Positions 36,153 to 44,798 are shown, counted from the stretch's first letter. The stretch is 64,000 bases of DNA from Duganella sp. CF517 (GCF_900110275.1 NZ_FODC01000008.1:186001-250000); one strand, 5' to 3'. The notes: generated by a model from the sequence alone, not told the origin. Made by a program: numbers and translations.

Positions 36153-36971
36153 ATGGGTCAAAAAATCCACCCAACCGGCTTCCGCCTGTCGGTTACCCGT
36201 AACTGGGCCTCGCGTTGGTATGCTGGCAACAGCAACTTCGCTTCGATGCTGAACGAAGACTTGAAGGCGCGCGCCTACCTGAAGACCAAGCTGAAGAACG
36301 CTTCGGTCGGCCGCATCGTCATCGAGCGTCCAGCCAAGAACGCGCGCTTCACGATCTACAGCTCGCGTCCGGGCGTGGTCATTGGTAAAAAAGGCGAAGA
36401 CATCGAAGTACTGAAGTCGGCGCTGACCAAGATCATGGGCGTGCCTGTCCACGTGAACATCGAAGAAATCCGCAAGCCGGAAATCGACTCGCAGCTGATC
36501 GCCGATTCGATCGCCCAGCAGCTGGAAAAGCGCATCATGTTCCGCCGCGCGATGAAGCGCGCCATGCAAAACGCCATGCGTCTGGGTGCCCTGGGCATCA
36601 AGATCATGTCGTCGGGCCGCTTGAACGGTATCGAAATCGCTCGTAAAGAGTGGTACCGCGAAGGTCGTGTGCCACTGCACACCCTGCGCGCCGACATCGA
36701 CTACGGCACCAGCGAAGCTTCGACCACCTACGGCATCATCGGTGTCAAGGTCTGGGTATACAAGGGTGACCGCGCGCCGAACGGCGACGCACCAGTCATC
36801 GATACCCCGCCGGACGAGAAGAAGCCACGTGGCCCACGTCGTGACGACGGCAAACCAGCTGGCCGTCCGCGTCCAGCCGGCGCCGGCGCCGGTGCTAAAC
36901 CAGCCGCCCCGGGCGCAGCACGCGTTCGTAGCGCCGCTGCCGCCAAGCCGGCCGAGAAAGCAGGAGAATAA
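36153..36971 (+). CDS. rpsC: 30S ribosomal protein S3
   Basis: The 272-residue S3 has the KH domain with RPGVVIGKKGEDIE and the C-terminal domain with SGRLNGIEIARKEWYREG. It forms part of the mRNA entry channel and its helicase activity. A 40-plus residue Pro/Ala/Lys-rich tail makes it longer than E. coli S3 (233), a feature I recall in other Burkholderiales. AAGGAG precedes the ATG at 36153. Confidence 0.97.
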   Translation: MGQKIHPTGFRLSVTRNWASRWYAGNSNFASMLNEDLKARAYLKTKLKNASVGRIVIERPAKNARFTIYSSRPGVVIGKKGEDIEVLKSALTKIMGVPVHVNIEEIRKPEIDSQLIADSIAQQLEKRIMFRRAMKRAMQNAMRLGALGIKIMSSGRLNGIEIARKEWYREGRVPLHTLRADIDYGTSEASTTYGIIGVKVWVYKGDRAPNGDAPVIDTPPDEKKPRGPRRDDGKPAGRPRPAGAGAGAKPAAPGAARVRSAAAAKPAEKAGE

Positions 36972-36973
36972 TC

Positions 36974-37393
36974 ATGCTGCAACCAGCACGCAGGAAGTAT
37001 CGTAAAGAGCAGAAAGGCCGTAACACCGGCATTTCGCATGGCACCGGCACTTCGGTGTCGTTCGGTGAATTCGGTCTGAAAGCCGTCGCCCGTGGTCGTA
37101 TCACGGCACGCCAGATCGAAGCCGCTCGTCGCGCCATGACCCGCCACATCAAACGTGGCGGCCGTATCTGGATCCGCATCTTCCCGGACAAGCCGATTTC
37201 GAACAAGCCAGCCGAAGTTCGTATGGGTAACGGTAAGGGTAATCCAGAGTACTACGTCGCCGAAATCCGTCCGGGCAAAGTCCTGTACGAAATGGACGGC
37301 GTCGACGAAACCTTGGCGCGCGAAGCATTCCGCCTGGCCGCTGCCAAACTGCCGCTGGCGACGACCTTCGTGGTCCGCCAAGTCGGCCAATAA
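36974..37393 (+). CDS. rplP: 50S ribosomal protein L16
   Basis: The 139-residue L16 starts MLQPARRKYRKEQKGRNTGI and contains GRIWIRIFPDKP and the loop MGNGKGNPEYYVAEIRPGK. It is a late-assembling protein near the A-site tRNA. It starts 2 bp after rpsC. Confidence 0.97.
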   Translation: MLQPARRKYRKEQKGRNTGISHGTGTSVSFGEFGLKAVARGRITARQIEAARRAMTRHIKRGGRIWIRIFPDKPISNKPAEVRMGNGKGNPEYYVAEIRPGKVLYEMDGVDETLAREAFRLAAAKLPLATTFVVRQVGQ

Positions 37394-37405
37394 CAGGAGT
37401 GAAAT

Positions 37406-37597
37406 ATGAAAGCATCTGAACTCCGCGGCAAAGACCAGGTAGCTCTGCAAAAAGAGCTGACTGACCTGTTGAAGGCCCAGTTCGGCCTGCGCATGCAAAT
37501 CGCGACGCAGCAGCTGAGCAACACTTCGCAGCTCAAGAAGGTACGTCGCGACATCGCACGTGTAAAAACGGTAATGAACACCAAGGAAGCCAAATGA
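37406..37597 (+). CDS. rpmC: 50S ribosomal protein L29
   Basis: The 63-residue L29 (MKASELRGKDQVALQKELTD) is a two-helix protein at the exit-tunnel mouth next to L23. AGGAG precedes the ATG. Its stop overlaps the S17 start (ATGA). Confidence 0.96.
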   Translation: MKASELRGKDQVALQKELTDLLKAQFGLRMQIATQQLSNTSQLKKVRRDIARVKTVMNTKEAK

Positions 37598-37866
37598 CCG
37601 AAACAGTGAACAAGCCGCTCAAGCGCACGCTGGTCGGTAAAGTGGTGTCCGACAAAATGGACAAAACCGTTACCGTTCTGATCGAACGTCACGTCAAGCA
37701 TCCTTTGTACGGCAAGATCATCATGCGCTCGAACAAGTATCACGCGCATGACGAGACCAACCAGGTGAAAACCGGTGACACGGTGGAAATCGTGGAAGGT
37801 CGTCCGATCTCCAAAACGAAGGCATGGACCGTGACGCGCGTGGTGCAAGCCGCGCAAATCGTTTAA
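37594..37866 (+). CDS. rpsQ: 30S ribosomal protein S17
   Basis: The 90-residue S17 is an OB-fold primary 16S-binding protein: KRTLVGKVVSDKMDKTVTVL, then RPISKTKAWTVTRVV. It is the last gene of the rplC unit, followed by a hairpin with T-run and then a new promoter. Confidence 0.97.
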   Translation: MTETVNKPLKRTLVGKVVSDKMDKTVTVLIERHVKHPLYGKIIMRSNKYHAHDETNQVKTGDTVEIVEGRPISKTKAWTVTRVVQAAQIV

Positions 37867-37876
37867 TTGAAGCCGT

Positions 37877-37909
37877 CGCCTCCGGTCCACACGGGCCGGG
37901 GGCGGTTTT
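37877..37909 (+). terminator. Terminator/attenuator at the end of the rplC-rpsQ unit
   Basis: CGCCTCCGG and CCGGGGGCG form a 9-bp stem (one G-U pair) with a 10-nt loop, followed by G and four T. The T-run is short, so termination may be partial. Confidence 0.55.
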
Positions 37910-37919
37910 CAATTAGTTC

Positions 37920-37948
37920 TTGCAAGCCCGCGAGTTGTATGACATACT
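37920..37948 (+). promoter_or_regulatory. Candidate promoter of the rplN (spc-type) operon
   Basis: TTGCAA and CATACT are 17 bp apart, just downstream of the rpsQ terminator and about 185 bp before rplN. A 12-bp inverted repeat (37924-37957, AAGCCCGCGAGT against ACTTGCGGGCTT) overlaps it and could act as an operator or RNA hairpin. The rest of the 266-bp gap shows nothing else. Confidence 0.4.
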
Positions 37949-38132
37949 TGCGGGCTTCGTTCATGTAACGCCGCAAAGTGTCTGGCCACAGACGCAGAAC
38001 CGTGCGGTCGGTCGCAGTACGAAGGTCAAGCACCCAAACATCGGGCCCTGCATGGGCGCGCTGGCGGGACCAAGACTGACCGCAGGTCCGCATTGTGTGG
38101 ATTCTTCGGCTTAAGTTGGGAAAGAGAATACT

Positions 38133-38501
38133 ATGATTCAAACTGAAAGCCGGCTCGAAGTGGCCGACAATACCGGTGCCAAAGAAGTAATGTGCATCAA
38201 GGTATTGGGCGGTTCCAAGCGCCGTTATGCTGGCATTGGCGATGTGATCAAAGTGACTGTCAAAGTCGCCGCGCCACGTGGCCGTGTCAAAAAAGGTGAA
38301 ATTTATAACGCCGTGGTTGTGCGCACCGCTAAAGGTGTTCGCCGCCAAGACGGTTCCCTGGTGAAGTTCGACGGCAACGCCGCCGTTCTGTTGAACGCCA
38401 AGCTGGAACCGATCGGTACCCGTATTTTTGGACCAGTGACGCGCGAGCTGCGCACTGAAAAGTTCATGAAGATCGTGTCCCTGGCACCGGAAGTCCTGTA
38501 A
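38133..38501 (+). CDS. rplN: 50S ribosomal protein L14
   Basis: The 122-residue L14 starts MIQTESRLEVADNTGAKEVM and ends KFMKIVSLAPEVL. It contacts 16S rRNA to form an intersubunit bridge and is a target of the silencing factor RsfS. It is the first gene of the spc-type unit; GGGAAAGAG precedes the ATG. Confidence 0.97.
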   Translation: MIQTESRLEVADNTGAKEVMCIKVLGGSKRRYAGIGDVIKVTVKVAAPRGRVKKGEIYNAVVVRTAKGVRRQDGSLVKFDGNAAVLLNAKLEPIGTRIFGPVTRELRTEKFMKIVSLAPEVL

Positions 38502-38510
38502 GGAGTCGTA

Positions 38511-38825
38511 ATGGATAAGATTCGTAAAAACGACGAAGTCATCGTTCTGACCGGGAAAGACAAGGGCAAACGTGGCGTCGTTTCGCGTCGTGTAGATGCG
38601 GAGCATGTCGTGGTTGAAGGCGTCAACGTCGCGAAAAAAGCGACCAAGCCGAACCCAATGACTGGCGTACAAGGTGGTATCGTCGACAAGACTATGCCGA
38701 TTCACGTGTCCAACGTCGCGTTGTTCAACGCGGCTAGTGGCAAGGCAGACCGTGTCGGTTTCAAAGAAGTGGATGGCAAAAAAGTCCGCATCTTCAAATC
38801 GTCCGGCGAAGTAGTGAAGGCTTAA
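38511..38825 (+). CDS. rplX: 50S ribosomal protein L24
   Basis: The 104-residue L24 has the KOW motif IRKNDEVIVLTGKDKGKRG. It is an assembly initiator of the 50S subunit. AAGGAG precedes the ATG. Confidence 0.97.
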   Translation: MDKIRKNDEVIVLTGKDKGKRGVVSRRVDAEHVVVEGVNVAKKATKPNPMTGVQGGIVDKTMPIHVSNVALFNAASGKADRVGFKEVDGKKVRIFKSSGEVVKA

Positions 38826-38831
38826 GAAATC

Positions 38832-39371
38832 ATGGCACGTCTCCAAGAATTCTACAAAGATAAAGTCGTCGCCGACCTGACCGCGAAATTCGGTTACAAG
38901 TCGGTGATGGAAGTTCCACGCCTGACCAAGATCACCCTGAACATGGGTGTTGGTGAGGCCATCGCGGACAAGAAAGTCCTCGAACACGCCGTCGGCGACC
39001 TGACCAAGATCGCTGGCCAAAAGCCAGTGACGACCAAGTCGCGCAAAGCTATCGCGGGTTTCAAGATCCGTGAAGGCTACCCGATCGGTACCATGGTCAC
39101 CCTGCGTGGCGCTCGCATGTACGAGTTCCTCGATCGCTTCATCACCGTGGCCCTGCCGCGCGTGCGCGATTTCCGTGGTGTCAATGGTCGTTCGTTCGAC
39201 GGCCGCGGCAACTATAACATCGGTGTCAAAGAGCAGATCATCTTCCCTGAGATCGAGTACGACAAGATCGATGCGCTGCGTGGTATGAACATTTCGATCA
39301 CCACCACCGCCAAGACCGACGACGAAGCCAAAGCTTTGCTCGCCGCCTTTAAATTCCCGTTCAGGAACTAA
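38832..39371 (+). CDS. rplE: 50S ribosomal protein L5
   Basis: The 179-residue L5 contains KITLNMGVGEAIADKK and GNYNIGVKEQIIFPEI. It binds 5S rRNA and contacts P-site tRNA. In E. coli the S8 repressor site lies at the start of rplE; no equivalent was identified here by eye. Confidence 0.97.
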   Translation: MARLQEFYKDKVVADLTAKFGYKSVMEVPRLTKITLNMGVGEAIADKKVLEHAVGDLTKIAGQKPVTTKSRKAIAGFKIREGYPIGTMVTLRGARMYEFLDRFITVALPRVRDFRGVNGRSFDGRGNYNIGVKEQIIFPEIEYDKIDALRGMNISITTTAKTDDEAKALLAAFKFPFRN

Positions 39372-39378
39372 GAAGATC

Positions 39379-39684
39379 ATGGCAAAACTCGCACTGATTA
39401 ACCGTGAGCAAAAGCGTGTGGACCTGGCGAACAAATTCGCCGCCAAGCGCGCTTCGCTGAAGGCCATCATTGATGACCAGTCGAAGTCGGAAGAAGAACG
39501 TTACGAAGCGCGCCTGAAGCTGCAAGCGCTGCCACGTAACTCGGCTCCGACCCGCCAGCGTAACCGCTGCGCAGTCACCGGTCGTCCTCGCGGCACTTTC
39601 CGTAAATTCGGTCTGGGCCGTATCAAGCTCCGTGAATTCGCCATGCGTGGTGAGATTCCGGGTATGACTAAAGCAAGCTGGTAA
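39379..39684 (+). CDS. rpsN: 30S ribosomal protein S14 (zinc-free form)
   Basis: The 101-residue S14 is the long form without the CxxC...CxxC zinc ribbon and ends RLREFAMRGEIPGMTKASW-like (KLREFAMRGEIPG). The conserved RNRCAVTGRPRG is present. It binds the 30S head. Confidence 0.97.
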   Translation: MAKLALINREQKRVDLANKFAAKRASLKAIIDDQSKSEEERYEARLKLQALPRNSAPTRQRNRCAVTGRPRGTFRKFGLGRIKLREFAMRGEIPGMTKASW

Positions 39685-39698
39685 TAGGAGAATATGCA

Positions 39699-40094
39699 AT
39701 GAGTATGAGCGATCCTATCGCCGATATGCTGACCCGCATTCGTAACGCCCAGGGCGTGCAAAAAACGACCGTGGCCATGCCATCGTCGAAAGTCAAAATT
39801 GCGATTGCCAACGTCCTCAAGGACGAGGGTTACATTGAAGATTTCGCCGTAGCCGAAGCTGGTGGCAAAGCGGAACTGAAAATCGGTTTGAAGTATTATG
39901 TTGGCCGTCCCGTCATCGAGCGCCTTGAGCGCGTGTCCCGTCCGGGCCTGCGCGTCTACAAGGGCAAAGACGAGATCCCTACTGTGATGAATGGCTTGGG
40001 TGTGGCGATCGTGTCGACTCCGCAAGGCGTCATGACTGACCGCAAAGCACGCGCTACCGGTGTCGGCGGCGAAGTTATTTGCTACGTCGCATAA
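39699..40094 (+). CDS. rpsH: 30S ribosomal protein S8
   Basis: The 131-residue S8 starts MSMSDPIADMLTRIRNAQG and ends VGGEVICYVA. It binds the central domain of 16S rRNA and represses the spc operon in E. coli. AGGAG lies 8 nt before the ATG at 39699; a second in-frame ATG two codons later is closer to the family norm. Confidence 0.97.
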   Translation: MSMSDPIADMLTRIRNAQGVQKTTVAMPSSKVKIAIANVLKDEGYIEDFAVAEAGGKAELKIGLKYYVGRPVIERLERVSRPGLRVYKGKDEIPTVMNGLGVAIVSTPQGVMTDRKARATGVGGEVICYVA

Positions 40095-40104
40095 GGAGTT
40101 AGAC

Positions 40105-40638
40105 ATGTCTCGTGTAGCTAAAATGCCAATCGCTGTGCCAGCTGGCGCTGATGTCGCCATCTCCGCGCAAGCGATCACTGTCAAGGGCCCGTTGGGCGTC
40201 TTGACCCAGGTCCTCAACGGCCAGGTCAAAGTGGAAAACAAAGAAGGAACCCTCAATTTCGTCCCGGCCGATGACAGCCGCGAAGCCAATGCCATGTCCG
40301 GCACGCTGCGCGCCCTGGTCAACAACATGGTCACCGGCGTCACCAAGGGTTTCGAGAAAAAGCTGAACCTGGTCGGTGTGGGTTACAAGGCGCAAGCGCA
40401 GGGCGACAAGCTGAATCTGTCGCTGGGCTTCTCGCATCCTGTCGTGCACTCGATGCCAGCCGGCGTCACCTGCGCCACCGCAACGCCGACGGAGATCATC
40501 ATCAAAGGGATCGACCGTCAGCAAGTGGGCCAAGTGGCTGCTGAAGTTCGCGCTTACCGCTCCCCAGAGCCTTATAAAGGCAAGGGTGTTCGCTATGCGG
40601 ACGAAGTGGTTAAGATCAAAGAAACCAAGAAGAAGTAA
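40105..40638 (+). CDS. rplF: 50S ribosomal protein L6
   Basis: The 177-residue L6 has its usual length, starts MSRVAKMPIAVPAG and ends with PEPYKGKGVRYADEVVKIKE. It lies near the sarcin-ricin loop and the factor-binding site. AAGGAG precedes the ATG at 40105. Confidence 0.97.
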   Translation: MSRVAKMPIAVPAGADVAISAQAITVKGPLGVLTQVLNGQVKVENKEGTLNFVPADDSREANAMSGTLRALVNNMVTGVTKGFEKKLNLVGVGYKAQAQGDKLNLSLGFSHPVVHSMPAGVTCATATPTEIIIKGIDRQQVGQVAAEVRAYRSPEPYKGKGVRYADEVVKIKETKKK

Positions 40639-40651
40639 CTAGGGGCTGACG

Positions 40652-41014
40652 ATGGACAAGAAAGAATCACGTCTGCGCCGCGGACGCCAAACCCGGATCA
40701 AGATCGCGCAACAGAAAGTGAACCGCCTGTCGGTACACCGCACTAACCTGCATATCTACGCGAACCTGATCTCGCCGGATGCCAAAGTACTGGTATCGGC
40801 CTCCACGGCAGAAGTCGAAGTGCGCAACGAACTGGCTGGCAAATCGGGCAAGGGTGGCAACGCCGCCGCCGCCGCGATCGTCGGCAAGCGCGTCGCAGAG
40901 AAAGCACTGAAAGCAGGGATTACCGAAGTCGCGTTCGACCGCTCCGGTTTCCGTTACCACGGCCGTGTGAAGGCGCTGGCAGAAGCCGCGCGCGAAGCCG
41001 GTCTGAAGTTCTAA
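40652..41014 (+). CDS. rplR: 50S ribosomal protein L18
   Basis: The 120-residue L18 binds 5S rRNA with L5. LSVHRTNLHIYANLI and AFDRSGFRYHGRVKALAEAA are typical. AGGGG precedes the ATG. Confidence 0.97.
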   Translation: MDKKESRLRRGRQTRIKIAQQKVNRLSVHRTNLHIYANLISPDAKVLVSASTAEVEVRNELAGKSGKGGNAAAAAIVGKRVAEKALKAGITEVAFDRSGFRYHGRVKALAEAAREAGLKF

Positions 41015-41023
41015 GGAACGATC

Positions 41024-41542
41024 ATGGCAAAAATGCAAGCAAAAATGGCAAGCGACAAGCCGGATGACGGCATGCGCGAAAAAATGATCGCGATCAACCG
41101 CGTGACCAAAGTGGTCAAGGGTGGTCGTATCATGGGTTTCGCCGCGCTGACCGTGGTTGGTGACGGCGATGGCCGCATCGGCATGGGCAAGGGCAAGTCG
41201 AAAGAGGTACCGGTCGGTGTGCAAAAGGCAATGGAAGAAGCCCGTCGCAACCTGATCAAGGTCAACCTGAAAAACGGCACGCTGCAGCACACCGTCACCG
41301 GCCGTCACGGCGCATCGAAAGTGATGATGTCGCCTGCGAAACCGGGTACCGGCGTCATCGCCGGCGGCGCCATGCGCGCGATCTTCGAAGTAATGGGCGT
41401 GACCGACGTCGTGGCGAAATCCACCGGCTCGAGCAACCCGTACAACCTGGTCCGTGCAACGCTGGATGGTCTGGCAAAAATGAGTACTCCTGCTGAAATT
41501 GCTGCGAAACGCGGCAAGTCGGTAGAAGAAATCCTGGGCTAA
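41024..41542 (+). CDS. rpsE: 30S ribosomal protein S5
   Basis: The 172-residue S5 has the double-stranded RNA-binding domain (AINRVTKVVKGGRIMGFAA) with the spectinomycin-sensitivity loop, and the C-terminal domain with GTGVIAGGAMRAIFE. It helps decoding fidelity and mRNA unwinding. The N-terminus (MAKMQAKMASDKPDDGMREK) is family-typical for Burkholderiales. Confidence 0.97.
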   Translation: MAKMQAKMASDKPDDGMREKMIAINRVTKVVKGGRIMGFAALTVVGDGDGRIGMGKGKSKEVPVGVQKAMEEARRNLIKVNLKNGTLQHTVTGRHGASKVMMSPAKPGTGVIAGGAMRAIFEVMGVTDVVAKSTGSSNPYNLVRATLDGLAKMSTPAEIAAKRGKSVEEILG

Positions 41543-41552
41543 GGTGAACGTT

Positions 41553-41735
41553 ATGACAACCAAAACCGTCAAAGTACAATTGGTCAAGGGCTTGATCGGC
41601 ACGCGTGAAGACCACCGTGCCACCGTCCGCGGTCTGGGCCTGCGTCGTGTCAACTCGGTCTCCGAGCTGCAAGACACCCCATCCGTGCGCGGCATGATCA
41701 ACAAAGTATCGTACCTCGTTAAAGTAGTTGCGTAA
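41553..41735 (+). CDS. rpmD: 50S ribosomal protein L30
   Basis: The 60-residue L30 starts MTTKTVKVQLVKGLIGTRED. The ATG at 41553 gives the normal family length; an upstream in-frame GTG at 41544 overlaps the ribosome-binding region. It lies 10 bp after rpsE. Confidence 0.95.
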   Translation: MTTKTVKVQLVKGLIGTREDHRATVRGLGLRRVNSVSELQDTPSVRGMINKVSYLVKVVA

Positions 41736-41762
41736 GCCCCCGGGCTTACACACGGAGAAATC

Positions 41763-42194
41763 ATGGAACTGAATACCATTCAACCAGCCGATGGCGCCAA
41801 GCACTACAAGCGTCGCGTCGGCCGCGGTATCGGCTCCGGTCTGGGTAAAACCTCGGGCCGTGGTCACAAGGGTCAAAAATCGCGTTCGGGCGGCTTCCAC
41901 AAAGTCGGTTTCGAAGGCGGTCAGATGCCTCTGCAACGCCGTCTGCCTAAGCGCGGTTTCAAGTCGCTCAACGCCACCTTCAAAGCTGAAGTGCGCCTGT
42001 CCGACCTGAACAACCTGCCGGTCGGCGACGTCGACATCCTGGTGCTCAAGCAAGCCGGCGTATTGGCTGTGCTGGCCCGCGACGTGCGCGTCATTCTGTC
42101 CGGCGAGATCACCAAAGCGGTGAACCTCAAAGGCCTGAAAGTGACCGCTGGCGCGAAAGCGGCCATCGAAGCAGCCGGCGGCTCGGTAGCCTGA
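41763..42194 (+). CDS. rplO: 50S ribosomal protein L15
   Basis: The 143-residue L15 has the glycine/arginine-rich N-terminal extension (RRVGRGIGSGLGKTSGRGHK) that penetrates 23S rRNA, followed by a globular domain. CGGAG precedes the ATG. secY follows 32 bp later. Confidence 0.97.
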   Translation: MELNTIQPADGAKHYKRRVGRGIGSGLGKTSGRGHKGQKSRSGGFHKVGFEGGQMPLQRRLPKRGFKSLNATFKAEVRLSDLNNLPVGDVDILVLKQAGVLAVLARDVRVILSGEITKAVNLKGLKVTAGAKAAIEAAGGSVA

Positions 42195-42226
42195 GTTGAC
42201 CGCTAACAGCTTGATCGGAGCGAAAA

Positions 42227-43561
42227 TTGGCGACTAATCCACAATTGGCTAAAAGTGCGGCAGCCGGGTTCCCTTGGAACCGGCTCTGGTTCTTGCTTGG
42301 TGCATTGGTGGTTTATCGTATCGGCGCTCACATCCCGGTTCCCGGGATCGATCCGGTACAATTGGCCGCGCTGTTCAAGTCGCAAGAGGGCGGCATCCTG
42401 GGCATGTTGAACATGTTCAGCGGTGGCGCTCTGGCGCGCTTCACAGTCTTTGCGCTGGGTATCACGCCTTACATCTCGGCCTCGATCATCATGCAACTGG
42501 TGTCGATCGTGTCGCCGCAGATGGAAGCGCTGAAGAAAGAGGGCGAATCGGGCCGTCGCAAGATCACCCAGTACACCCGGTATTTCACGGTCGTGCTGGC
42601 GCTGTTCCAAGCGTTGTCGATCGCCGTGGCGCTGGAGTCGCAGCCCGGTCTGGTGCTCGATCCCGGCTACGCGTTCCGCTTCGTGACCGTGGTCACCCTG
42701 CTGACCGGCACCATGTTCGTCATGTGGCTCGGCGAGCAGATCACCGAACGCGGCCTGGGCAACGGCATCTCGATCATCATCTTCGCGGGTATCGCGGCAG
42801 GTCTGCCGAGCGCGCTGGGCGGTTTGGGTGCCTCGGTGAGCAACGGTTCGATCGGCGCGTTCTCGGCGATCATCATCATGATCCTGGTGGTGGCGGTGAC
42901 GTTCTTCGTGGTGTTTGTCGAGCGTGGCCAGCGCAAGATTCTGGTGAACTACGCCAAACGCCAGGTGGGCAACAAGATTTACGGTGGACAAACGTCGCAC
43001 CTGCCATTGAAGTTGAACATGGCCGGCGTGATCCCACCGATTTTCGCTTCGTCGATTATCTTGTTCCCGGCAACGATCGTGGGCTGGTTCACGCAGGGCG
43101 CCGACACGGCCAACCCTGTCGTCCGGTTCCTGAAAGATTTGGCAGCATCGATGGGGCCAGGCGAGCCCATCCACGCACTGTTGTATGCCATTGCGATCGT
43201 GTTTTTCTGTTTCTTCTATACGGCGCTGGTCTTCAACAGCAAGGAAACAGCGGATAACTTGAAGAAGAGCGGGGCCTTTGTGCCAGGGATACGTCCCGGT
43301 GAGCAGACTGCCCGTTACATCGACAAGATCCTGACACGTTTGACACTGGCTGGCGCCATCTACATCACTTTGGTGTGTTTGTTGCCGGAATTCATGGTAG
43401 CCGAGTGGAAGGTACCGTTTTATTTTGGTGGTACTTCTCTGTTGATTATTGTGGTTGTGACCATGGATTTCATGGCCCAAGTACAAAACTACGTGATGTC
43501 GCAGCAATATGAATCGCTGCTGCGCAAAGCAAATTTCAAAGGCGGAATTCCGACGCGATAA
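42227..43561 (+). CDS. secY: Preprotein translocase subunit SecY
   Basis: The 444-residue integral membrane protein has ten predicted helices. Visible motifs include the plug-region IPVPGIDPVQLAALF and the cytosolic loop VERGQRKILVNYAKRQVGNK. RPGEQTARYIDKILTRLTLAG is near the C-terminal SecA/ribosome contact. It forms the protein-conducting channel with SecE and SecG. The start is TTG at 42227 (MATNPQLAKSA) behind GGAG, a weak start that may limit synthesis relative to ribosomal proteins. Confidence 0.97.
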   Translation: MATNPQLAKSAAAGFPWNRLWFLLGALVVYRIGAHIPVPGIDPVQLAALFKSQEGGILGMLNMFSGGALARFTVFALGITPYISASIIMQLVSIVSPQMEALKKEGESGRRKITQYTRYFTVVLALFQALSIAVALESQPGLVLDPGYAFRFVTVVTLLTGTMFVMWLGEQITERGLGNGISIIIFAGIAAGLPSALGGLGASVSNGSIGAFSAIIIMILVVAVTFFVVFVERGQRKILVNYAKRQVGNKIYGGQTSHLPLKLNMAGVIPPIFASSIILFPATIVGWFTQGADTANPVVRFLKDLAASMGPGEPIHALLYAIAIVFFCFFYTALVFNSKETADNLKKSGAFVPGIRPGEQTARYIDKILTRLTLAGAIYITLVCLLPEFMVAEWKVPFYFGGTSLLIIVVVTMDFMAQVQNYVMSQQYESLLRKANFKGGIPTR

Positions 43562-43579
43562 GCGCGGTAAACATACCGA

Positions 43580-43798
43580 ATGGCAAAAGACGACGTCATA
43601 CAGATGCAGGGCGAGATTCTTGAGAATCTCCCTAATGCAACATTTCGAGTAAAGCTGGAAAACGGACACGTGGTGCTCGGGCATATTTCGGGTAAAATGC
43701 GGATGAACTATATCCGCATTCTTCCTGGCGACAAGGTGACGGTCGAACTGACACCTTACGATCTGAGCCGAGCACGCATCGTGTTCCGGACCAAGTAA
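43580..43798 (+). CDS. infA: Translation initiation factor IF-1
   Basis: The 72-residue OB-fold protein (MAKDDVIQMQGEILENLPNA, ending RARIVFRTK) binds the 30S A site with IF-2 and IF-3. No clear Shine-Dalgarno precedes the ATG. Betaproteobacteria may carry a second infA elsewhere. Confidence 0.97.
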   Translation: MAKDDVIQMQGEILENLPNATFRVKLENGHVVLGHISGKMRMNYIRILPGDKVTVELTPYDLSRARIVFRTK

Positions 43799-43818
43799 CT
43801 AACCAAAGAGAGAGCAAA

Positions 43819-43932
43819 ATGAAAGTTAACGCCTCAGTCAAGCGGATCTGCCGCAACTGCAAGATCATCAAGCGCAAGGGCGTCGTTCGCGTAATCTGCG
43901 TCGAACCGCGTCACAAGCAGCGTCAAGGTTAA
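43819..43932 (+). CDS. rpmJ: 50S ribosomal protein L36
   Basis: This 37-residue gene encodes MKVNASVKRICRNCKIIKRK followed by GVVRVICVEPRHKQRQG. The zinc ligands Cys-x2-Cys, Cys and His are all present, so it is the zinc-binding C+ form. AGAGAG precedes the ATG. It lies between infA and rpsM as in other Burkholderiales. Confidence 0.96.
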   Translation: MKVNASVKRICRNCKIIKRKGVVRVICVEPRHKQRQG

Positions 43933-43959
43933 TAACCGTTATTTATCGAGGAATAACGA

Positions 43960-44325
43960 ATGGCACGTATTGCAGGGGTTAATATCCCAAATCATCAGCA
44001 CACCGTTATCGGCCTGACGGCCATCTACGGTGTAGGCCGCCCACGCGCAAAGTTCATCTGCGCCGCGACGGGTATTGCGACCGATAAAAAGGTCAAGGAT
44101 CTGGACGACAGCGAGCTGGAAAAGCTGCGCGATGAAGTAGCTAAATTCATCGTCGAAGGCGACCTGCGCCGCGAACTGTCCATGAACATCAAGCGTTTGA
44201 TGGATCTGGGTTGCTACCGCGGCATGCGTCACCGTAAGGGCCTGCCGGTCCGCGGTCAGCGCACCCGCACCAATGCACGTACCCGCAAGGGCCCGCGCAA
44301 AGCCGCTCAATCGCTCAAGAAATAA
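43960..44325 (+). CDS. rpsM: 30S ribosomal protein S13
   Basis: The 121-residue S13 starts MARIAGVNIPNHQHTVIGLT and has the helix-two-turn-helix and basic tail RTRTNARTRKGPRKAAQSLK. It forms the head-to-50S bridge. AGGAATAA precedes the ATG. Confidence 0.97.
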   Translation: MARIAGVNIPNHQHTVIGLTAIYGVGRPRAKFICAATGIATDKKVKDLDDSELEKLRDEVAKFIVEGDLRRELSMNIKRLMDLGCYRGMRHRKGLPVRGQRTRTNARTRKGPRKAAQSLKK

Positions 44326-44339
44326 TCTAGGGAAATCAC

Positions 44340-44744
44340 ATGGCTAAGCAACAAAGCAGCGCAGCAGCAGCGCGCGTACGCAAGAAGGTCAAGAAGAACG
44401 TCGCCGAAGGTATCGCGCACGTTCACGCTTCCTTCAACAACACCATCATCACCATCACCGACCGCCAGGGCAACGCTCTGTCGTGGGCGACCTCCGGTGG
44501 TGCTGGCTTCAAGGGTTCGCGTAAATCGACCCCGTTCGCAGCGCAGGTTGCGGCTGAAGCGGCTGGTAAAGTCGCTGTTGAATGCGGCGTCAAGAACCTG
44601 GAAGTGCGTATCAAGGGCCCAGGTCCTGGTCGCGAATCCGCAGTGCGCGCACTGAACAACCTGGGCATCAAGATCACCGAGATCCAGGACGTTACCCCAG
44701 TACCGCACAACGGCTGCCGTCCTCCAAAACGTCGTCGTATCTAA
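44340..44744 (+). CDS. rpsK: 30S ribosomal protein S11
   Basis: The 134-residue S11 contains HVHASFNNTIITITDRQGN and ends TPVPHNGCRPPKRRRI. It shapes the platform near the E-site mRNA. It starts 14 bp after rpsM. Confidence 0.97.
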   Translation: MAKQQSSAAAARVRKKVKKNVAEGIAHVHASFNNTIITITDRQGNALSWATSGGAGFKGSRKSTPFAAQVAAEAAGKVAVECGVKNLEVRIKGPGPGRESAVRALNNLGIKITEIQDVTPVPHNGCRPPKRRRI

Positions 44745-44757
44745 TAACGCGGTCGGC

Positions 44758-44775
44758 GGCGAAGTTCGCTTCGCC
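44758..44775 (+). other. UUCG-loop hairpin after rpsK
   Basis: GGCGAAG and CTTCGCC pair perfectly over 7 bp around TTCG, 13 bp after the rpsK stop. No T-run follows. It probably stabilises the 3' end of the upstream mRNA or causes attenuation before rpsD. Confidence 0.4.
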
Positions 44776-44798
44776 TCCTTCCCGTTGTCAGAAATCGC

